The translations under genes were made by a program, and so were the position numbers. 64,000 nucleotides of DNA, taken from Anas platyrhynchos. Taxonomy: Eukaryota; Chordata; Aves; Anseriformes; Anatidae. Positions 59,501-64,000 of this stretch are shown piece by piece; the first letter of the stretch is position 1, and the number at the start of each line of letters is the position of its first letter. The notes under the pieces are model-generated. The model did not search any database, was not told the origin of the DNA, and was given only the letters and a program-made list of their open reading frames with translations. The stretch is from the NCBI RefSeq assembly GCF_047663525.1, contig NC_092587.1, forward strand, positions 44,290,501 through 44,354,500, read 5' to 3'.

Positions 59501-62476
59501 AGAGAAACACAAAAGAACATAGGATGCTACATGACTTGCCAGCCTCCACGTAATCCCTGCTCTGAAGACTGAATTTAGTCCAGTGCCATTTGAATGCCCC
59601 ACTGCCTTGGAGCAGAGACAAGGACTGAGGACGTGCTCTTGAGCAGAGCTGCATGCTTACCAAAACAAGACCATCTTGTTGCCTTTGGCACCTTCACTTC
59701 CTGACTTATGGTTTAAAGGATAGTAGAAGAGTTTCACTGGGAGTTGTATGGAGTGTTTCTATCCCAAAATAGCCTTTGTTTGTCAACAAAGAATTGGATG
59801 TGGGGATCTGAGTTGGAATCAGCTCGATACAAAGGAAGCCCTAATCTCCCCAACTGGCTATCCTCAGTCTGTATTTTAGTCATCTGGCTTGATATCCACA
59901 GATGTCTGCTTACTATAATTCTACTTAATTCAAGTCTTACTAGCCTCAGCCAGTCATTGAGTCTGAACTGGCTGTGACAAAATTTGGATGTTTCATTGTG
60001 TTGTTATTTTTCTCAGAGATATGACATGCAGTTTCGATATTTTTTATTTTTTTTCTTCTTTTTTACAGTAAAATTGCCAATTACAGCCTCTGCCAAACAA
60101 GTAGGAAAGGATTTCAGGTAGGAGAGTACTATATTTTACAAACTTGTAGCATTTTTCACAAAGCAAGAGTGAGAGAATGTTCCCAGCCTGTTTTCTCTCA
60201 GACTCCAGTCTCTTCCTTTTTCATATTCCTCTGACATTGTGCATCTTTTTTTTTTTTTTTCCACTCACAAATTAAGACAGGGGTCCTTGGCCACTTCATC
60301 CCATGGTGGAGACTGCGGTGAATGGTGATGTTAAACATTCAGAGAATCCTTCATCCTCTAGCCCATCTAGAGCACCAGACTCCCTCCTTCGGCACATGGT
60401 CCCCCTTCCCCAGCTTTGTTGGACTCACAGGGGCACAGGCACTGATCTGGTGCTTTGCTTGAGGAAGGGATGATAGAGCCATTCTGTTAGTAAGAAGCAG
60501 TGAGAAAACAAAGGCCTAGCATGGCTAGGTGACACAGATAGTCTAAAGGGACATGTACTGGTTTTATTATGATTTGCTATCTGATGCACTTAAAATCACA
60601 ATATTGTTGTGGTGCTGGTGCTTAGGTCATTACTAGTGCACTCCCTTCACTTAGAGGTTCTGGTGATTTGGCAATGAACCATAAAGGCAATACTTTTATA
60701 GGGACATGTAAGACCCTGTGGCAGTAAGACTGGCAGTGTTGACTACTTTCACAAATACCCACCTACTGATAGGATAAAATGTTCTGTGTCTTGCTTAGTG
60801 TACACTTAGCTGTTGTTGGGCAACAGAAAAAAGTGAAATTAGCTAGCTAGTTAGATGGCAGCAGATCCTGCCACAAACACCATGTGGAAGAAGATACATT
60901 CATTTGTTCACACTAAATAATTCACACATCTGCTTTGCACCTTACAGCTCAGACTTTTTAACACAAACTTGAAAATAATAGCCTTTCTCCTAGTAAGAGA
61001 GAAAAGAAATGTCTTCAGTATCTTTCTTTACTTCTACAATGGTAAAGTAACCCTCTGCTGCTTCTACAATGGGTACTTCTGTCTGGCTCAGAGGTGGTAA
61101 TGGTATGGTAGCTACATGATGCTGACACTAGTCTCAAGGCACTGTGATGGAATTGTGGTTCTGTGGAGTTTGAAATACAGTAAGGTGTTTTTTTTTCTCT
61201 CATATGATTCTTAGCAAATGCTTCAGACCATTTTGACTGTAATGATTTTCCCTTCTAGGCAGCCATCTTTATGAATATCTTGTCATGAATTTGTATGTAG
61301 ATAAAATATTTTCTGTCCTGACCTCTGTGTGTTTTAGCCCAGAGAGACTCACCCATGATGCTGAAGGCAATGGTAGAAATACATCTGTGCCACAGAAGTC
61401 AAGAAAAAGTGTGTGGCCTGATATAAACCTATCCACAAGAGAAAGTTTCCGTTCATCCAGCTTTAATCTGATTTCCCAGAAGACAAAGAAGCACGATGGC
61501 AGAAGTGTCTCCAGCTCTTCGGAGAAGACATTTCAATATTTAAAAGGTTTCTCAGTTATTGTTGTATTCTAAAAATACCAAACAATTAGGATTTACTTCT
61601 GTTAGGTGGGTTTCTTAGTCTAGCTATCTCAAGATACTGAAAGCTGTAAGACAGGTGCTAGTAAGCAGCAATAGTGCTGGAAAACTACATGCAGCTGACA
61701 CTACAGGGGACATCGGAATAGGTTTTATGGAGTTTCCTAGCTGAGACACTAAAGGTCCAGAAGCTCTTTAGCCTCTTTGTGAACACCTCATGGAAAAGCA
61801 CTTGAAAAATCTCAGCCTAATAATGAAGTATAATGCCTTTGACCCTGCACTTCTGTCCTCCTGCAGTGACTGGTGGGAGAGGCTCTAGCCATCAGTTCGC
61901 AGCTGGTCTTATGTATCAGCATGCCATGAAGGGATGTATGATCTGATTATGTGAAATGTTGGAAATAACCATTTCATGTAAGTCAGTAGAATATCATAAT
62001 GCTGGAGCAATAGACACAGGTCTTGTGCCTATGGCTGAAATTTCCATATTTTAATACTAGTTTTTGAATTATGCCGTGGCTGTCCTTTAGTAAAAGAAAT
62101 GTTTGTGCCACAGTACAGCGGCTTCATGTGAAGGAAACCAAAGTCATGACCTTTTTTTTTTCACTTAGTAACTCACTAGCAGTTGATATGGGTTTGTTTT
62201 TTCCTCCTCTTTGGCTCAGGTCATGATCGTATTGCAAAGAGCAATTCCAAAAAAGAAGAAAGGAAAATGGAGAGTCTCCCTTTAAAGCCCGAAAGACTCA
62301 GGAAAAACTGGACAGCAAGCCAAGATGTAAATTGTAGGAAGAGTAAATCCTGCCAGGCACGAAACACATTGCAGTTCTCTCTGCCCTTACTGCCTCAAGC
62401 AAAGAACAGACAACCTGCTGCAAAATATCAGGATGTGTATTGGAGTCCCAGTTCTTCAGCCAATGAAGGCCCATGA
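38348..62476 (+). CDS. AGBL3: AGBL3, cytosolic carboxypeptidase 3 (spliced, 16 coding exons, 834 aa)
   Basis: Sixteen exons totalling 2,505 coding bases join with every splice phase matching, giving 834 residues, somewhat shorter than the roughly 920 of human. The enzyme is an M14-family zinc carboxypeptidase that trims glutamates from polyglutamylated tubulin and other acidic C-termini in cytosol and cilia. Residues about 100-310 form the CCP N-domain ([16 protein letters not shown] at about 170-185). The catalytic domain has zinc ligands His363 and Glu366 (HPGE) and His459 (CDIHGH), substrate-binding Asn422-Arg423 and catalytic Glu533 (YTLEAS). The region after about 575 is low-similarity, Ser/Lys-rich and probably disordered. 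Overall similarity, for example [20 protein letters not shown], favours AGBL3 over AGBL2. The catalytic exons are secure; the N-terminal exon and some tail exons are less so. Confidence 0.93.
38581..38633 (+). repeat. (TTTG)n microsatellite abutting the acceptor of AGBL3 coding exon 2
   Basis: TTTG units and T-runs supply the pyrimidine tract directly before the AG at 38634-38635. Repeat length could affect exon recognition. Confidence 0.85.
38636..38696 (+). CDS. AGBL3: AGBL3 coding exon 2
   Basis: 61 bases between TTTTTTTAG and CAG|GTTAGG, encoding residues 22-41 ([20 protein letters not shown]) and the first base of Asp42. The acidic DED...FV.ED pattern matches the N-terminal part of vertebrate CCP3. 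Confidence 0.82.
39113..39152 (+). repeat. (GTTT)n microsatellite in AGBL3 intron
   Basis: About nine GTTT or GTTTT units, the same motif as the tract at 38581-38633. Confidence 0.85.
39990..40172 (+). CDS. AGBL3: AGBL3 coding exon 3
   Basis: 183 bases, phase 1 at both ends, between TTCTTACAG and TTG|GTAAGT. It encodes residues 42-102, beginning [19 protein letters not shown] and ending VIRDRIEHI, which fits the CCP3 N-terminal region. Confidence 0.92.
40173..42068 (+). other. AGBL3 intron 3
   Basis: 1.9 kb, non-coding, holding the palindrome-rich ATAACC/CATATATGG tract at 41225-41330. No other element recognised. Confidence 0.8.
41225..41330. repeat. Palindrome-rich CCATAACC/CATATATGG tract
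   Basis: Degenerate CCATAACCATGACC units lead into perfect palindromes TTATAACCATGGTTATAA (41291-41308) and TATAACCATATATGGTTATA (41304-41323). AT-rich and able to form cruciforms. Confidence 0.85.
42069..42176 (+). CDS. AGBL3: AGBL3 coding exon 4
   Basis: 108 bases between CTTTTTCAG and GAAG|GTGAGA, phase 1 at both ends. It encodes [19 protein letters not shown] and on to VVYLGEE, residues 103-138, closely matching CCP3. Confidence 0.95.
42177..44882 (+). other. AGBL3 intron 4
   Basis: 2.7 kb with homopolymer A tracts (for example 44114-44133) and no recognised exon or transposon. Confidence 0.75.
44883..45021 (+). CDS. AGBL3: AGBL3 coding exon 5
   Basis: 139 bases between CTTTCCACTAG and AAAGT|GTAAGT. 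It encodes residues 139-184, including [20 protein letters not shown], a hallmark of the CCP N-domain. Confidence 0.97.
45550..46329 (+). CDS. AGBL3: AGBL3 coding exon 6 (780 bp, first two zinc ligands)
   Basis: A single large exon between TGCCTATCAG and AGAAG|GTAACC, residues 185-444. It contains QWYYFQV, the TWTFQFPHD...[11 protein letters not shown] segment, the zinc motif [11 protein letters not shown] (His363, Glu366), the PMLNPDGVI strand and the substrate-binding KDLNRK (Asn422, Arg423). It is read without interruption and carries most of the catalytic domain. The stretch after Arg423 is lysine-rich (see findings). Confidence 0.98.
46330..48138 (+). other. AGBL3 intron 6
   Basis: 1.8 kb of AT-rich DNA with an (AAAT)n run near 47777-47797. 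Nothing else recognised. Confidence 0.75.
48139..48301 (+). CDS. AGBL3: AGBL3 coding exon 7 (third zinc ligand)
   Basis: 163 bases between CATATTACAG and GATAAG|GTAAGC. It encodes [20 protein letters not shown], with His459 as the third zinc ligand, then NVFMYGC and LLSKNCPDK. Phase 0 at the 3' end. Confidence 0.97.
49387..49513 (+). CDS. AGBL3: AGBL3 coding exon 8 (catalytic glutamate)
   Basis: 127 bases between CTGTCTTTTGAG and TTGG|GTGAGA, starting [10 protein letters not shown]. It holds the invariant [16 protein letters not shown] and [10 protein letters not shown], in which Glu533 is the general base/acid of M14 peptidases. Confidence 0.97.
50075..50169 (+). CDS. AGBL3: AGBL3 coding exon 9
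   Basis: 95 bases between GATGTTGCAG and AATGAG|GTAAGG, residues 542-573. [20 protein letters not shown] is the closing helix of the CCP catalytic domain. Confidence 0.95.
50329..50405 (+). CDS. AGBL3: AGBL3 coding exon 10 (predicted)
   Basis: 77 bases from the weaker acceptor GTGCCTGAAG to TTCCAG|GTAACT, phase 0 in and phase 2 out, matching both neighbours. Encodes a polar 25-residue stretch ([16 protein letters not shown]...). The preceding intron is only 159 bases. Support is phase plus position, not strong homology. Confidence 0.65.
50543..50607 (+). repeat. (TA)n microsatellite in AGBL3 intron
   Basis: About 15 TA units followed by TATGTATATACATATA-type sequence. Confidence 0.92.
51563..51629 (+). 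CDS. AGBL3: AGBL3 coding exon 11 (predicted)
   Basis: 67 bases between CGTCTTTCACAG and [31 protein letters not shown] resembles the Ser/Asp-rich linker that follows the CCP3 catalytic domain. The phase matches exon 10. Confidence 0.75.
51630..54697 (+). other. AGBL3 intron 11
   Basis: 3.1 kb, containing the near-perfect hairpin at 52175-52223. A phase 0-0 exon could have been missed here, because the tail is poorly conserved. Confidence 0.65.
52175..52223. repeat. Near-perfect intronic hairpin (19/20 bp stem, 10-base loop)
   Basis: Left arm 52175-52193 (ATTTTATTTTCCTGAAACA) pairs fully with right arm 52204-52223 apart from one bulged base. Shorter than a normal microRNA precursor and AT-rich. 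Confidence 0.8.
54698..54766 (+). CDS. AGBL3: AGBL3 coding exon 12 (predicted)
   Basis: 69 bases between TTTTATGTGCAG and AAATAC|GTGAGT, phase 0 at both ends, so it could be skipped without a frameshift. Encodes [20 protein letters not shown] and SKY, hydrophilic tail sequence. Confidence 0.72.
55901..55958 (+). CDS. AGBL3: AGBL3 coding exon 13 (predicted)
   Basis: 58 bases between the strong acceptor TGTGTCTTACAG and AAAAAG|GTAAAC, phase 0 in and phase 1 out. Encodes [19 protein letters not shown]. Confidence 0.72.
55959..60068 (+). other. AGBL3 intron 13 (longest)
   Basis: 4.1 kb holding a sense-orientation CR1 fragment and several A/T homopolymers. No exon recognised. Confidence 0.75.
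57775..58090 (+). mobile_element. CR1 LINE 3' fragment, plus orientation, inside AGBL3 intron 13
   Basis: About 315 bases of CR1 3' end, including GGGGTCAGCCTCTTCTCACA and GGTTGCCCAGGGAAGTGGTG, ending in the diagnostic GATTCTGTGATTCTATGATA. It still encodes the degenerate end of the reverse transcriptase ORF ([20 protein letters not shown]) but is truncated and inactive. Confidence 0.94.
60069..60117 (+). CDS. AGBL3: AGBL3 coding exon 14 (predicted)
   Basis: 49 bases between TCTTTTTTACAG and TTCAG|GTAGGA, phase 1 in and phase 2 out. Encodes [16 protein letters not shown]. Small, supported by splice sites and phase agreement on both sides. Confidence 0.68.
61338..61546 (+). CDS. AGBL3: AGBL3 coding exon 15 (predicted)
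   Basis: 209 bases from GTGTGTTTTAG to the weak donor AAAAG|GTTTCT. Ser/Lys/Arg-rich tail ([20 protein letters not shown]). Phase 1 at the 3' end fits the last exon exactly, which is the main reason to accept the weak donor. Confidence 0.75.
62220..62476 (+). CDS. AGBL3: AGBL3 coding exon 16 and stop
   Basis: The acceptor CTTTGGCTCAG is followed by GT, completing Gly750. Then 84 codons ([20 protein letters not shown]..., ending SSANEGP) and TGA at 62474-62476. Basic, low-complexity C-terminus typical of CCP2/CCP3 tails. Confidence 0.82.
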
Positions 62477-62769
62477 AAGAGTATCATCCATCTGGTGTGC
62501 TTAAACAATTCCTAAAACAAAGTAACATTTATCTTAAACAATGCCTACTGTTTCTGTATGGCAGACTCCACTTCCAGAAGGAACTGTATAAATAGCTAAT
62601 GACCCTCCACCTTCTTTTTTTTTTTCCTTTAACTCTATTTGGAAGTTTTCCTTATATTCACCAGGAGAGTGATTATTCACCAAGCAGCAGAAGTCACCAT
62701 CCCCTGATCATAGTGGAGAAAGTGGAGCCATAAGCCATGAAAATCATTTCCCCTTTCACCAACAAACCA

Positions 62770-62775
62770 AATAAA
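62770..62775 (+). terminator. AGBL3: Candidate AGBL3 poly(A) signal
   Basis: AATAAA 294 bases after the stop codon, the first canonical signal noticed. A second AATAAA at 63387-63392 precedes an (AAAT)n repeat and is less specific. Confidence 0.5.
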
Positions 62776-63393
62776 TTTTACACACAGAAACATTTGACAT
62801 AAAATCAATACACAAATCATGGAACTCCTTGCTAAAGGATGTGGATGCAAAAATGGATTCAGTTGGACATGTGCCTTAAAGATAGACCACTGAGAGTTTT
62901 TAAATAGACAAGCCACATATGGCTTGGGAAATGTCCTCAGCTGACAAGAGTAAGAACCTAGGAGAGTACTTGGAAAAAGTATATGTTTGTTCCATTCCTA
63001 CTCTCCCCTGGGCATCCAAACAGAGTCATCTTGGAGACAGAGCGCTGTGGTAGGTGGCCCCTTGGTCTAAACCAGTATGACTATTTGTTACAGCCATACG
63101 CCTGCATAGTTTGTGTCATCTGGGGGGGACATAGTACTGTATGGACACCTGAGAAAATGAAATAAGATTAAAAATATGGTTCTTTAAACAGGTACTGGAT
63201 TTTGTCATCTTTAAGTTTTGCAGCACTCAGGATTGTCTATTGAGTGATTCAGTAGGCTCCCTCACTCTGCCTTGTCTCTATCCTTAGAGCATACTCCATT
63301 TTATTACAAAAATTGTAACCTATTGCTGCAAAATCAGGGTCATCACACGTTTAGCATTTGAGAGGAGACAGGCTAAAATTGCCAGTAATAAAG

Positions 63394-63417
63394 TAAATAA
63401 ATAAATAAATAAATAAA
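63394..63417 (+). repeat. (AAAT)n microsatellite
   Basis: About six AAAT units after the AATAAA at 63387-63392. Confidence 0.9.
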
Positions 63418-64000
63418 AATTATTTTTTTCTCTGCAAAGAGAAAGAATTGGCCAATTACTTAAAATGCCAGGTGCCTTAGATGAGTAGAAAAACCTTACA
63501 CTGTAGTCATTGAGCTGTGATGCTGTGGTGGTTCTAACGCAGGTGGAAATGTAGGGTGTGAAGTATACACAGGATGCAAGTGCACTCCAACCTTTCTTCT
63601 CACCAGCCTAAGAACTCCCACGGGAATCTTCCAGGTCCATCACAATGGGGTGGTATAGATATATATAGGCATCTATATCTGAGAGTTTTTTTGGAATACT
63701 AGAGGGAAGACAGTTGTTCCGTGGAGATTTCCTCAGGAACAAGGACCAGGGTCATGACCAGCTTCTGGGAAGCTAGTCTAGTAGCTTACTCTTAAAGTAA
63801 CAAGCTAAAATGAGCAAAACACATTTGAAAGTCCAGCTCAGGCATGCTTTACTTGTGATTGCTAATGCTACTGTAACTACTGATTGTGTTGCTGCCTGTG
63901 CTTTAACTCCACCATGAGAAACCGAGAGCTGCAGCGCAGTTCATTCCTCTGTAAAGCCACGTGAGCCTCTACTTAATGCACACATGCAGTCATTTCTATT

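Larger units (their letters stand above)
62477..64000 (+). other. AGBL3 3'UTR and downstream flank
   Basis: No further gene recognised. Contains candidate poly(A) signals and an (AAAT)n repeat. Confidence 0.6.

Noticed and set aside
1..64000. CRISPR arrays, operons, phage-like or defence-like clusters
   Set aside because: None seen. The window is ordinary vertebrate genomic DNA, and the tandem repeats are microsatellites without spacer structure.

Overview
This is vertebrate nuclear DNA, almost certainly from a bird. It has widely spaced exons with GT-AG introns, two CpG islands, and CR1 retrotransposon fragments. The CR1 3' tail (GATTCTGTGATTCTATGATA) at 58071-58090 is typical of avian genomes. 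I see no bacterial-style operons, CRISPR arrays, phage or insertion sequences. Nearly all open reading frames longer than 60 codons are chance frames. I found no wholly new biological system.

Two genes can be read exon by exon, both on the + strand. PDE6H (16789-18236, three coding exons, 85 residues) encodes the inhibitory gamma subunit of cone-photoreceptor cGMP phosphodiesterase. AGBL3 (38348-62476, 16 coding exons, 834 residues) encodes cytosolic carboxypeptidase 3, an M14-family tubulin deglutamylase. Every AGBL3 splice phase agrees from start to stop, and the zinc-binding and catalytic residues are intact.

Layout: 1-900 is a GC-rich island with a plausible minus-strand first-exon donor, so a gene probably runs leftward out of the window. 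961-16738 is non-coding, with simple repeats and some candidate control sites for PDE6H. PDE6H occupies 16.7-18.2 kb. 18.2-37.5 kb is intergenic, with two CR1 fragments and microsatellites. A compact CpG island at 37.54-37.92 kb carries a YY1-type site, a TCTCGCGAGA element and a nearly perfect RFX X-box, and is the likely AGBL3 promoter. AGBL3 then fills the window to 62.5 kb, with a CR1 insertion in its longest intron. The last 1.5 kb is 3'UTR and flank.

The most useful observations are the X-box/TCTCGCGAGA/YY1 promoter cluster, which suggests ciliary (RFX) control and perhaps divergent transcription; the PDE6H-AGBL3 adjacency, since these genes lie on different human chromosomes (12p12.3 and 7q33); an unusually lysine-rich stretch after the AGBL3 active-site Asn-Arg pair; two mutually exclusive candidate AGBL3 N-termini; and a TTTG microsatellite abutting a coding splice acceptor.
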